A stretch of 64,000 nucleotides of DNA from Pseudomonas monsensis (GTDB lineage Bacteria; Pseudomonadota; Gammaproteobacteria; Pseudomonadales; Pseudomonadaceae). A program made the translations under genes and the position numbers. Shown in pieces: positions 1-8,151 of the stretch. The notes under the pieces are model-generated. The model was not told the DNA's origin, searched no databases, and saw only the letters and a program-made list of their open reading frames with translations. Position 1 is the first letter of the stretch, and every line of letters starts with the position of its first letter. The stretch is from NCBI RefSeq assembly GCF_014268495.2, contig NZ_CP077087.1, forward strand, positions 6,002,001 to 6,066,000. Direction: 5' to 3'.

Positions 1-1373
1 CGGTGTCCTCCACCGCGTTCTACCACTACGTCGACAAGCTCGGCCTCGAGACCAAACCGTTCCCGAACCCGTTGACGCCGGCCTCCGGCAGCACGGTGAT
101 CGACCTGGAAGGCAAAACCCATTACGCACAAAGCCTGAAGGATCTTCCTGCACTGTTCCAGGAAGTGGCTGACGCCTGGGCGGATGCATTGGAGGCCGGC
201 TCGCAGTTCGCCGATATCCAGCAAGCGATCCGCGACCGCGACGTGCCACGCCTCAAGGAACTGTGGAACAAACTCGTGCCGCTGTGGGACGACCGCACCT
301 TCTACGACTTCGTGGCCACGTCCAAGGCGTTTGCCAAACTGTCGTTCCATCACCGCGAAGTGTTCGGTCAGGTCGGTTTCGGCACCGGCGGCTGGGACTC
401 GGACTTCCCCAACTCGATGCTGGAAATCTTCCGCGTGGTGATGACCAACTGCGACGATCACCAGCATCTGGTGGTCGGCGGCGTGGAACAAGTGCCACAA
501 GGCATCTGGCGCCATGTGCCGGAGCGTTGCGTGCACTGGCCGGAAGGCACCAGCCTGAAATCCCTGCACCGTGGCGCACCGCGTTCCGGCGTGAAGAAAA
601 TCGCCCATGCACCGGATGGCCGTTTCGCCGTCACCGACAACAACGGCGACACCCGCGAATATGCCGCCGTGCTGACCACTTGCCAGAGCTGGCTGCTGAC
701 CACCCAGATCGAATGCGACGAAAGCCTGTTCTCGCAAAAGATGTGGATGGCGCTGGATCGCACGCGCTACATGCAGTCGTCGAAGACCTTCGTGATGGTC
801 GACCGCCCGTTCTGGAAGGACAAGGATCCGGAAACCGGCCGCGACCTGATGAGCATGACCCTCACCGATCGCCTGACCCGTGGCACCTACCTGTTCGACA
901 ACGGCGACGACAAGCCCGGCGTGATCTGCCTGTCGTACTCGTGGATGAGCGACGCACTGAAGATGCTGCCGCACCCGGTGGAAAAACGTGTGGAACTGGC
1001 GCTGAACGCACTGAAGAAGATCTACCCGAAAGTCGACATCGCCGCGCGCATCATCGGCGACCCGATCACCGTGTCGTGGGAAGCCGACCCGTACTTCCTC
1101 GGTGCGTTCAAGGGCGCCCTGCCCGGCCACTATCGCTACAACCAGCGCATGTACGCGCACTTCATGCAGGACGACATGCCCGCCGAGCAGCGCGGGATTT
1201 TCATCGCCGGTGACGACGTATCGTGGACCCCGGCGTGGGTCGAAGGCGCGGTGCAGACCTCGCTCAACGCGGTGTGGGGCATCATGAAGCACTTTGGTGG
1301 CTCGACACATAAAGCGAACCCGGGCCCGGGTGATGTGTTCAAAGACATCGGCCCTATCGCCCTGCCCGAGTAA
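1..1373 (+). CDS. Flavin-dependent amine oxidase, 3' part (5' end outside window)
   Basis: The frame is open from the left edge of the window, so the gene is 5'-truncated; 456 codons remain. It resembles flavin monoamine oxidases, which oxidise an amine to an aldehyde with release of ammonia and H2O2 using FAD. The C-terminal block (FIAGDDVSW, then EGAVQTSLNAVWGI, about 55-30 residues before the end) matches the conserved family end that contacts the flavin. The N-terminal GxGxxG dinucleotide motif is not visible and should lie to the left. The stop is 12 nt before the next gene, a nitrilase-family amidase, so the two probably form an amine or amide catabolic pair. The substrate cannot be read from the sequence. 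Confidence 0.8.
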   Translation, partial: VSSTAFYHYVDKLGLETKPFPNPLTPASGSTVIDLEGKTHYAQSLKDLPALFQEVADAWADALEAGSQFADIQQAIRDRDVPRLKELWNKLVPLWDDRTFYDFVATSKAFAKLSFHHREVFGQVGFGTGGWDSDFPNSMLEIFRVVMTNCDDHQHLVVGGVEQVPQGIWRHVPERCVHWPEGTSLKSLHRGAPRSGVKKIAHAPDGRFAVTDNNGDTREYAAVLTTCQSWLLTTQIECDESLFSQKMWMALDRTRYMQSSKTFVMVDRPFWKDKDPETGRDLMSMTLTDRLTRGTYLFDNGDDKPGVICLSYSWMSDALKMLPHPVEKRVELALNALKKIYPKVDIAARIIGDPITVSWEADPYFLGAFKGALPGHYRYNQRMYAHFMQDDMPAEQRGIFIAGDDVSWTPAWVEGAVQTSLNAVWGIMKHFGGSTHKANPGPGDVFKDIGPIALPE

Positions 1374-1385
1374 GAGGAATCCGAG

Positions 1386-2180
1386 ATGCGTGTAGCTCTT
1401 TACCAATGTCCACCGCTGCCCCTGGACCCCGCCGCCAACCTGCACCGTTTGCACCAAGTGGCGATGGAGGCCAAGGGCGCCGACTTGCTGGTGTTGCCGG
1501 AGATGTTTCTGACCGGCTACAACATTGGTGCCGAGGCGGTCAGCACATTGGCCGAGGTCTACAACGGTGAATGGGCGCAACAGATCGGCCGCATCGCCAA
1601 GGCTGCCGGTCTGGCGATTGTCTACGGCTACCCGGAGCGTACTGCCGACGGGCAGATCTACAACGCCGTGCAGTTGATCGACTCGCACGGCGAGCGTTTG
1701 TGCAATTACCGCAAGACCCACCTGTTCGGTGATCTGGACCGGTCGATGTTCTGCCCCGGCGACGATGCGTTTCCTGTGGTCGAGCTCAACGGCTGGAAGC
1801 TCGGTTTCCTGATCTGCTACGACCTGGAGTTTCCGGAGAACGCGCGGCGTCTGGCCCTGGCCGGCGCCGAGCTGATTCTGGTGCCGACGGCGAACATGAT
1901 TCCATTCGATTTCGTCGCCGACGTCACCGTGCGTTCCCGCGCCTTCGAAAACCAGTGCTACGTGGCCTACGCCAACTATTGCGGGCAGGAAGGCGAGATC
2001 CACTATTGCGGACAAAGCAGCATCGCCGCGCCGGACGGCAGTCGTATCGCCCAGGCTGGCCTGGATGAAGCGCTGATCGTCGGGGAGCTGGATCGGCAAT
2101 TGATGGTCGATTCCCGCGCCGCCAATCGCTACCTCAGTGACCGCCGTCCGGAGCTTTACGGCGCGCTGAACAAGCGTTAA
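1386..2180 (+). CDS. Carbon-nitrogen hydrolase (nitrilase superfamily amidase)
   Basis: This is a 264-residue enzyme of the nitrilase superfamily, cytoplasmic, hydrolysing a C-N bond of an amide. The complete Glu-Lys-Cys triad is present: E39 in LPEMF, K110 in YRKTH and C144 in LICYD. The length is typical of single-domain amidases. The start ATG follows GAGGAATCCGAG, with the ribosome site just before the codon. It lies 12 nt after the amine oxidase and 38 nt before pqqF, all on the same strand. Relatives include stereoselective amidases of Pseudomonas, but the substrate is unknown. Confidence 0.88.
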   Translation: MRVALYQCPPLPLDPAANLHRLHQVAMEAKGADLLVLPEMFLTGYNIGAEAVSTLAEVYNGEWAQQIGRIAKAAGLAIVYGYPERTADGQIYNAVQLIDSHGERLCNYRKTHLFGDLDRSMFCPGDDAFPVVELNGWKLGFLICYDLEFPENARRLALAGAELILVPTANMIPFDFVADVTVRSRAFENQCYVAYANYCGQEGEIHYCGQSSIAAPDGSRIAQAGLDEALIVGELDRQLMVDSRAANRYLSDRRPELYGALNKR

Positions 2181-2218
2181 TCCGCTAGCATTGGCACTTC
2201 ACTGTTCTGGAAGTGCCC

Positions 2219-4636
2219 ATGCCTGCGCCGACTCACCCCCGCCTTCACACTGAAACCCTGGCCAACGGCTTGCGCGTGACCCTGCGTCAGGTGCCTGACC
2301 TCAAGCGCAGCGCGGCTGCGTTGCGGGTGGCTGCCGGCAGTCATGATGTGCCGCTCGAATGGCCGGGGCTGGCGCATTTTCTTGAGCATTTGCTGTTTCT
2401 CGGTACCGCACGTTTTCCTGCCGATCAGGCACTGATGGCCTACGTGCAAAGGCATGGCGGCCAAGTGAATGCCAGCACCCGCGAGCGCGCGACCGATTTC
2501 TTCTTTGAACTGCCGACTACGGCCTTCAGCGCCGGGCTGGAGCGACTGTCAGACATGCTCGCCCAGCCGCGTATGAATAAGGACGATCAGTTGCGTGAAC
2601 GCGAAGTGCTGGAGGCGGAATTTGTCGCGTGGTCGCAGGATCCCACAGCGCAGCAGGCACTGTCCTTGTACGAGGGTTTGCCGCCAGAGCATCCATTGCG
2701 GGGATTTCATGCAGGTAATCGCGACAGCCTGAAGGTCGAGCAACCGGCGTTTCAACAGGCATTGAAGGACTTCCATCAGCGCTTCTATCGCACCGGCCAA
2801 ATGACCTTGAGTCTGGTCGGGCCGCAGAGCCTGGAGGCGTTGCGCGCACTGGCTCAGCATTTCGCCGCGGCGCTGCCGGTTGGGGATAACGTTGCGCAAA
2901 CGGCAACCCAGCCGTTGCAGGCGAAAAGTTATCAACAGGTCGGCGAACAACACTGCAATCTGCTGTTTGCCTTCGAAGCGCTACCCGACACCTGCGCCGA
3001 AGCGCTGGCGTTCCTCTGCCACTGCTTGAACAACGCCAAACCCGGCGGCCTGCTCGCCCATCTGCAGCAACAGAAGCTCGCGGACAGCCTGAAAGCCACG
3101 CCGCTGTACCACTTTGCCGGACAGGCCTTGCTGCACCTGCAACTCACCGCGCCCGCCGAATGCCTGAATGTTATTCGCGAGCATGTGCTGGATTGGCTGA
3201 GTTTCTTCGCCGCGCAACAGGACTGGCCAGCGTTGCGTGACGAATACGCCAGGCTGCTTGAACGTCAGCAGCAGATCGGCGGCGCACTGCACCTGGCACG
3301 GCTCGACTGCGAACAGCTCGAACACGGCTTGTCGGAACACGGCGTCGTCGCCCTCAAACAGATCCTGCGCGACATCGGTGTTGTGGATAACTTCAGCGCG
3401 CATTGGCACCTGCCTGCCGCCAATCCTTTCCTCGGCTCCAGCGAACCACTGGCCAACGCCGGGCTGATTCGCGGTCAAACCAGCGCCCACCGAGGCCTGC
3501 GCACGTTCGCTCAGGATCGCTCACGCAGCCGCCGCGAACGCTCGCCGATGCAATTCAGCCAGGCCTTGGCGGACACGAGTGAAGAAGGTGCGATTTACCT
3601 GCGCTGGCAACTGGAAGCCGCGGCAACGGCCGAGCTGCACGGGAAGCTGCAACGCAGTCTGCGCGAAACCCGGGAAGACGCACGTCAGGCCGGGGTTGAG
3701 CTGTCGTTGAGTACCAGCGGTGCTCAATGGCTGCTGAAACTGACCGGCCTGCAAGAACCGATGCCCAGTGTCCTGGAGCATGCGCTGAAATGTCTGACGC
3801 AAGTTGACGCCGATTCTGCGAGCGCCGAGCCAGAAGCACCGTTGATACCGATCCGCCAGTTGCTCAAGGCATTGCCGGAAAGTTGCCTGCCAGCGGCGCC
3901 GCGCTCCGACGACATCAAGCAGCTGTGGACAACTTCCCGCTGGGACGGACTGGCCCTTGGCCTCAGCGCACAGACTCAATCCGCCCTGGGCCTGGCTCTG
4001 AGTCGCATCCCCGGTATCCCGGACAATCAACTCCCCGTCCGGCCAGCGAGCAATGCTCGACAGATCTGGAGCCACATCGACAGCGCCTCCAGCGAACATG
4101 CGCTGCTGTTGTTCTGCCCGACCGCAAGCCACGAGATTGCCGACGAAGCCGCCTGGCGCCTGCTCGCGCAGCTCTGCCAGACACCGTTCTATCAGCGTCT
4201 GCGGGTCGAATTGCAGCTGGGTTACGCGGTGTTCAGCGCCTTGCGCCAGCTGCACGGCCAGACCGGCTTGCTGTTTGGCGTGCAATCGCCGACGTCCGAC
4301 CCGGTTGCGCTGCTCGATCACATCCGGCAGTTTCTTCAAAGCATTCCCGCGCTGATCGAAACCTTCGATGACGCCAACCTTGAGCAACTGCGCCAGTCTC
4401 TGGCCGAGCAGTTCGACGACACCTCAATGTCATTCACAAACGCGGCCGAGCTGCTGTGGCAAGCGAAACTCGCCGGCCACTCATCGGATTATCGTGCGCA
4501 GTTGATCGACGCCATTGGTCAGCTCGATCGCCCTTTCCTGCTGGCGGCGGCACAGCGACTGATCCAGGCCGAAGGCGGCTGGCACTGCCTGGCCAGCAGC
4601 GCGGCACCGGGCATACCGTGGCAAGCGGGAAATTGA
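2219..4636 (+). CDS. pqqF: PqqF, M16-family zinc metalloprotease for PQQ precursor processing
   Basis: This is an 805-residue insulinase/pitrilysin-family protease. With PqqG-type partners, PqqF is thought to cut the PqqA peptide and release the crosslinked Glu-Tyr used to make PQQ. The zinc motif HxxEH is present as HFLEH at about residues 53-57. A second, degenerate M16-like half follows, as usual for the family. ATG 2219 was preferred over GTG 2213 because GGAAG (2209-2213) lies at proper distance from the ATG. The order pqqF-pqqA-B-C-D-E is that of fluorescent pseudomonads. pqqF ends 156 nt before pqqA. Confidence 0.93.
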   Translation: MPAPTHPRLHTETLANGLRVTLRQVPDLKRSAAALRVAAGSHDVPLEWPGLAHFLEHLLFLGTARFPADQALMAYVQRHGGQVNASTRERATDFFFELPTTAFSAGLERLSDMLAQPRMNKDDQLREREVLEAEFVAWSQDPTAQQALSLYEGLPPEHPLRGFHAGNRDSLKVEQPAFQQALKDFHQRFYRTGQMTLSLVGPQSLEALRALAQHFAAALPVGDNVAQTATQPLQAKSYQQVGEQHCNLLFAFEALPDTCAEALAFLCHCLNNAKPGGLLAHLQQQKLADSLKATPLYHFAGQALLHLQLTAPAECLNVIREHVLDWLSFFAAQQDWPALRDEYARLLERQQQIGGALHLARLDCEQLEHGLSEHGVVALKQILRDIGVVDNFSAHWHLPAANPFLGSSEPLANAGLIRGQTSAHRGLRTFAQDRSRSRRERSPMQFSQALADTSEEGAIYLRWQLEAAATAELHGKLQRSLRETREDARQAGVELSLSTSGAQWLLKLTGLQEPMPSVLEHALKCLTQVDADSASAEPEAPLIPIRQLLKALPESCLPAAPRSDDIKQLWTTSRWDGLALGLSAQTQSALGLALSRIPGIPDNQLPVRPASNARQIWSHIDSASSEHALLLFCPTASHEIADEAAWRLLAQLCQTPFYQRLRVELQLGYAVFSALRQLHGQTGLLFGVQSPTSDPVALLDHIRQFLQSIPALIETFDDANLEQLRQSLAEQFDDTSMSFTNAAELLWQAKLAGHSSDYRAQLIDAIGQLDRPFLLAAAQRLIQAEGGWHCLASSAAPGIPWQAGN

Positions 4637-4741
4637 TCATTACTCAGGCTGCAAGGAGCTTTCTCAAAGATTCACGGGCAATCACCTGGAAATTTTGAGT
4701 AACATAGCAGCCTAACTATTTGGAACATCCCTGCGCTGCCG

Positions 4742-4769
4742 TGGACTATAACTATGGACAGCGCTATCC
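4742..4769 (+). promoter_or_regulatory. Candidate pqqA promoter and operator region
   Basis: The 156-nt gap between pqqF and pqqA holds a TATAACT-like element at about 4747-4753, flanked by two direct copies of TGGAC (4742 and 4755). The downstream copy begins a near-perfect palindrome, GGACAGCGCTATCC (4756-4769, one mismatched pair). It sits 23 nt before the pqqA start and could be a -10 region with an operator. No convincing -35 was found at standard spacing, so this is an inference from position and symmetry. Confidence 0.3.
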
Positions 4770-4792
4770 CACCCACCCTGAAGGAGACACCC

Positions 4793-4867
4793 ATGTCCTG
4801 GACAAAACCGGCTTACACCGACCTGCGTATCGGCTTCGAAGTCACCATGTACTTCGCCAGCCGCTGA
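4793..4867 (+). CDS. pqqA: PqqA, PQQ precursor peptide
   Basis: This is a 24-residue ribosomal peptide, [20 protein letters not shown] then FASR. Glu16 and Tyr20, in EVTMY, are the residues joined by the radical SAM enzyme PqqE and cut out to become pyrroloquinoline quinone. A strong ribosome site (AAGGAG) lies 8 nt before the ATG. A terminator lies directly downstream, so pqqA is likely transcribed more than pqqB-E, as expected for a consumed substrate peptide. Confidence 0.96.
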
Positions 4868-4894
4868 GTTCTGCCTACGCAGACTTGCAGTGCA

Positions 4895-4920
4895 ACGCCT
4901 CGGCTCGCCGGGGCGTTTTA
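4895..4920 (+). terminator. Partial terminator between pqqA and pqqB
   Basis: A 9-bp stem (ACGCCTCGG pairing with CCGGGGCGT, one G-U pair) with a CTCG loop is followed by TTTTATTTT. It begins 27 nt after the pqqA stop and ends 28 nt before pqqB. It looks like an intrinsic terminator that lets only part of the transcription reach pqqB-E. Confidence 0.8.
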
Positions 4921-4948
4921 TTTTCAGCGTTGAAAGATGGGAGCGTTC

Positions 4949-5860
4949 ATGTTCGTCCAGATTCTGGGTTCGGCCGCCGGTGGCGGATTTCCGCAGTGGA
5001 ACTGCAACTGCGTCAACTGCGCAGGTTTTCGCGACGGCAGCCTGAACGCCAAGGCCCGCACCCAATCGTCCATTGCGATTTCCGATGATGGCGTGAACTG
5101 GGTGCTGTGCAACGCCTCGCCGGACATCCGCGCACAACTGCAAAGCTTCGCCCCGATGCAACCGGGCCGCGCCCTGCGTGATACCGGCATCAGCGCGATC
5201 ATCCTGATGGACAGCCAGATCGACCACACCACCGGCCTGCTCAGCCTGCGCGAAGGCTGCCCGCATCAGGTCTGGTGTACGGACATGGTTCACGAAGACC
5301 TGAGCACCGGTTTCCCGCTGTTCAAGATGCTCACCCACTGGAACGGCGGGTTGAACTGGAACCGCATCGAACTCGACCAGAGCTTCACCGTCGCCGCGTG
5401 CCCGAACCTGCGCTTCACCCCGCTGCCGTTGCGCAGCGCTGCGCCGCCGTACTCGCCGCACCGCTTCGACCCGCACCCGGGCGACAACATTGGCCTGATC
5501 GTCGAAGACCTGAATACCGGCGGCAAACTGTTCTACGCGCCGGGCCTGGGCAAGGTTGATGCGCCGCTGCTGGAAATCATGGCTGGCAGCGATTGCCTGC
5601 TGGTGGATGGCACGCTGTGGGACGACGATGAAATGCAGCGCCGTGGCGTCGGCACCCGCACCGGTCGCGAGATGGGCCACCTGGCACAGAACGGCGCCGG
5701 CGGCATGCTCGAAGTGCTGGAGCAGTTGCCCGAGCAGCGCAAGGTGCTTATCCACATCAACAACACCAACCCGATTCTCGATGAGGATTCGGCGGAGCGT
5801 GCGGAACTGGCGCGGCGTAATGTTGAAGTGGCGTTCGATGGCATGAGTATTGTGCTGTAA
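4949..5860 (+). CDS. pqqB: PqqB, PQQ biosynthesis protein of the metallo-beta-lactamase fold
   Basis: This is a 303-residue protein. PqqB belongs to the metallo-beta-lactamase superfamily and is needed to make PQQ; it is now thought to hydroxylate the tyrosine-derived ring of the excised dipeptide. The N-terminus MFVQILGSAAGGGFPQWNC is the family signature. The in-frame ATG at 4937 was rejected in favour of 4949, which starts exactly at the family N-terminus and has GGGAG 5 nt upstream. The gene follows the pqqA terminator, so its expression depends on readthrough or an internal promoter. Confidence 0.95.
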   Translation: MFVQILGSAAGGGFPQWNCNCVNCAGFRDGSLNAKARTQSSIAISDDGVNWVLCNASPDIRAQLQSFAPMQPGRALRDTGISAIILMDSQIDHTTGLLSLREGCPHQVWCTDMVHEDLSTGFPLFKMLTHWNGGLNWNRIELDQSFTVAACPNLRFTPLPLRSAAPPYSPHRFDPHPGDNIGLIVEDLNTGGKLFYAPGLGKVDAPLLEIMAGSDCLLVDGTLWDDDEMQRRGVGTRTGREMGHLAQNGAGGMLEVLEQLPEQRKVLIHINNTNPILDEDSAERAELARRNVEVAFDGMSIVL

Positions 5861-5870
5861 CTGATGGCCC

Positions 5871-5944
5871 CATCGCTGGCAAGCCAGCTCCCACCGGTGT
5901 TGTGAACACCGCAAAACCCTGTGGGAGCTGGCTTGCCAGCGATG
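5871..5944. repeat. REPIN (GCTGGCTTGCCAGC family), inverted pair
   Basis: Two REP units in opposite orientation surround a ~26-bp spacer, with core GGGAGCTGGCTTGCCAGC. It starts 10 nt after pqqB and precedes pqqC by 50 nt, so a large hairpin would form in the pqqB-C part of the operon mRNA. Confidence 0.92.
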
Positions 5945-5994
5945 ACTGAAGACCAGACGCCTGAGATCCCAATGCTTGTTCCCGGAGAACAGAT

Positions 5995-6747
5995 ATGACT
6001 GACACTCCTATGTCCCCCAGCGAATTCGAAGCGGCCCTGCGCGCCAAAGGCGCCTATTACCACATCTACCACCCGTACCACGTGGCGATGTATGAAGGCC
6101 GCGCCACCCGCGAACAGATTCAGGGCTGGGTCGCCAACCGCTTCTACTATCAGGTGAACATCCCCCTGAAAGACGCGGCGATCCTCGCCAATTGCCCGGA
6201 TCGCGAGATCCGCCGCGAGTGGATTCAACGCCTGCTCGACCACGACGGCGCCCCCGGAGAAGACGGCGGTATCGAAGCGTGGCTGCGCCTTGGTCAGGCG
6301 GTCGGCCTCGACCCCGATCAACTGCGCTCCCAGGAACTGGTGCTGCCCGGTGTGCGTTTCGCGGTCGACGCCTACGTCAACTTCGCCCGCCGCGCCAGTT
6401 GGCAGGAAGCCGCCAGCAGCTCGCTGACCGAACTGTTCGCGCCGCAGATCCACCAGTCGCGCCTCGACAGCTGGCCGCAGCATTACCCGTGGATCGACCC
6501 GGCCGGTTACGAATATTTCCGCACCCGCCTCGGTCAGGCGCGGCGCGATGTCGAGCACGGTCTGGCGATCACGCTCGAGCATTACAAGACCCGCGAAGGC
6601 CAGGAGCGCATGCTGGAAATTCTCCAGTTCAAACTGGACATTCTTTGGAGCATGCTCGATGCCATGAGCATGGCTTACGAACTGAACCGCCCGCCTTATC
6701 ACAGCGTCACCGAACAACGGGTCTGGCACAAAGGAATCACCTTATGA
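5995..6747 (+). CDS. pqqC: PqqC, pyrroloquinoline-quinone synthase
   Basis: This is a 250-residue cofactor-free oxidase with the haem-oxygenase-like helical fold. It carries out the last step, ring closure and eight-electron oxidation of AHQQ to PQQ. The N-terminal region (AYYHIYHPYHVAMYEG, then IQGWVANRFYYQ) is the conserved PqqC core. A good ribosome site (CGGAGA) precedes the ATG. The stop overlaps the pqqD start as ATGA, giving translational coupling. Confidence 0.96.
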   Translation: MTDTPMSPSEFEAALRAKGAYYHIYHPYHVAMYEGRATREQIQGWVANRFYYQVNIPLKDAAILANCPDREIRREWIQRLLDHDGAPGEDGGIEAWLRLGQAVGLDPDQLRSQELVLPGVRFAVDAYVNFARRASWQEAASSSLTELFAPQIHQSRLDSWPQHYPWIDPAGYEYFRTRLGQARRDVEHGLAITLEHYKTREGQERMLEILQFKLDILWSMLDAMSMAYELNRPPYHSVTEQRVWHKGITL

Positions 6748-7019
6748 GTTTCGATCGCAGCAAGATCCCGACCTGGCGTCCCGGCTACCGTTTCCAGTAC
6801 GAACCGGCGCAAAAAGGCCACGTGCTGCTCTACCCCGAAGGCATGATCAAACTCAACGACAGCGCCGCGCTGATCGGTGGTTTGATCGACGGTGAACGCG
6901 ATGTCGCAGCGATCATCGCCACACTCGATGAGCAGTTCCCCGGCGTGCCTGAGCTCGGTGACGACATCGAGCAATTCATGGAGGTTGCCCGTGCACAGCA
7001 CTGGATCACCCTTGACTGA
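6744..7019 (+). CDS. pqqD: PqqD, peptide chaperone for PqqA
   Basis: This is a 91-residue RiPP recognition element that binds PqqA and presents it to PqqE. It shows the family pattern, with a PxWRPGYRFQYE-like N-terminus and a winged-helix body. Its ATG overlaps the end of pqqC by 4 nt. Its 3' end overlaps the probable pqqE start (GTG 6991) by 29 nt, so C, D and E are tightly coupled. Confidence 0.94.
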   Translation: MSFDRSKIPTWRPGYRFQYEPAQKGHVLLYPEGMIKLNDSAALIGGLIDGERDVAAIIATLDEQFPGVPELGDDIEQFMEVARAQHWITLD

Positions 7020-8151
7020 TCTGCCGCCCAAGCCGGAGGTCGGCCTGCCGCTGTGGCTGCTCGCCGAGCTGACCTATCGCTGCCCGCTGCAATGCCCGTA
7101 CTGCTCCAATCCGCTGGATTTCGCCGAGCAGGGCAAAGAGCTGAGCACCGAGCAGTGGATCAAGGTGTTCCGCGAAGCGCGGGAGATGGGCGCGGCGCAA
7201 CTGGGCTTTTCCGGTGGCGAGCCACTGGTGCGCCAGGACCTGGCCGAGCTGATTCGTGAAGCGCGGCAGTTGGGTTTCTATACCAACCTGATCACCTCCG
7301 GCATCGGCCTGACCGAGCAAAAAATCAGCGATTTCAAGAAGGCCGGTCTCGATCACATCCAGATCAGCTTCCAGGCCAGTGACGAGCAAGTGAACAACCT
7401 GCTCGCCGGCTCGAAAAAAGCCTTCGCGCAGAAGCTGGAAATGGCCCGTGCGGTGAAGGCCCACGGCTATCCGATGGTGCTGAACTTCGTCACCCATCGG
7501 CACAACATCGACAAGATCGACCGCATCATCGAACTGTGCATCGCGCTGGAGGCCGACTTTGTCGAACTCGCCACCTGCCAGTTCTACGGCTGGGCGCAGC
7601 TCAACCGTGTCGGCCTGTTGCCGACCAAAGAGCAACTGGTGCGCGCCGAACGCATCACCAACGAATACCGCGCCAAGCTGGAAGCCGAAGGGCATCCGTG
7701 CAAGCTGATATTCGTGACCCCGGACTACTACGAAGAACGCCCGAAAGCCTGCATGAACGGCTGGGGCAGCCTCTTTCTGACAGTCACCCCGGACGGCACC
7801 GCCCTGCCTTGTCATGGCGCCCGACAGCTGCCGGTGCAATTTCCCAACGTGCGCGATCACAGCATGCAGCACATCTGGTACGACTCGTTCGGCTTCAATC
7901 GCTTTCGCGGTTACGACTGGATGCCCGAGCCTTGCCGCTCCTGCGACGAGAAGGAACAGGATTTCGGCGGCTGCCGCTGTCAGGCATTCATGCTCACGGG
8001 TGACGCAAGCAACGCCGACCCGGTGTGCAGCAAATCCGAACATCACGGCGTGATCCTCAAGGCCCGCGAAGAAGCCGAGACCGCTACCCAGACCATCGAA
8101 CAACTGGCCTTTCGCAATGAACGAAACTCACGCCTCATCGCCAAGGGCTGA
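6991..8151 (+). CDS. pqqE: PqqE, radical SAM enzyme crosslinking PqqA Glu-Tyr
   Basis: This is a 386-residue radical SAM/SPASM enzyme that forms the C-C bond between Glu and Tyr of PqqA. The SAM cluster motif CxxxCxxC is at C31, C35 and C38 (CPLQCPYC). The C-terminal SPASM cysteines are visible (KACMNGW, LPCHGAR, CRSC, GGCRC, PVCS). The frame is open further upstream, but GTG 6991 was chosen because GGAGG sits 6 nt before it and the protein then begins MHSTGSPLTDLPPKP, the usual Pseudomonas N-terminus. It overlaps pqqD by 29 nt and the next gene by 35 nt. Confidence 0.94.
   Translation: MHSTGSPLTDLPPKPEVGLPLWLLAELTYRCPLQCPYCSNPLDFAEQGKELSTEQWIKVFREAREMGAAQLGFSGGEPLVRQDLAELIREARQLGFYTNLITSGIGLTEQKISDFKKAGLDHIQISFQASDEQVNNLLAGSKKAFAQKLEMARAVKAHGYPMVLNFVTHRHNIDKIDRIIELCIALEADFVELATCQFYGWAQLNRVGLLPTKEQLVRAERITNEYRAKLEAEGHPCKLIFVTPDYYEERPKACMNGWGSLFLTVTPDGTALPCHGARQLPVQFPNVRDHSMQHIWYDSFGFNRFRGYDWMPEPCRSCDEKEQDFGGCRCQAFMLTGDASNADPVCSKSEHHGVILKAREEAETATQTIEQLAFRNERNSRLIAKG

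Noticed and set aside
4937..4949. Upstream ATG start for pqqB
   Set aside because: The family N-terminus begins at 4949, and the GGGAG ribosome site for it overlaps the upstream ATG codon region.
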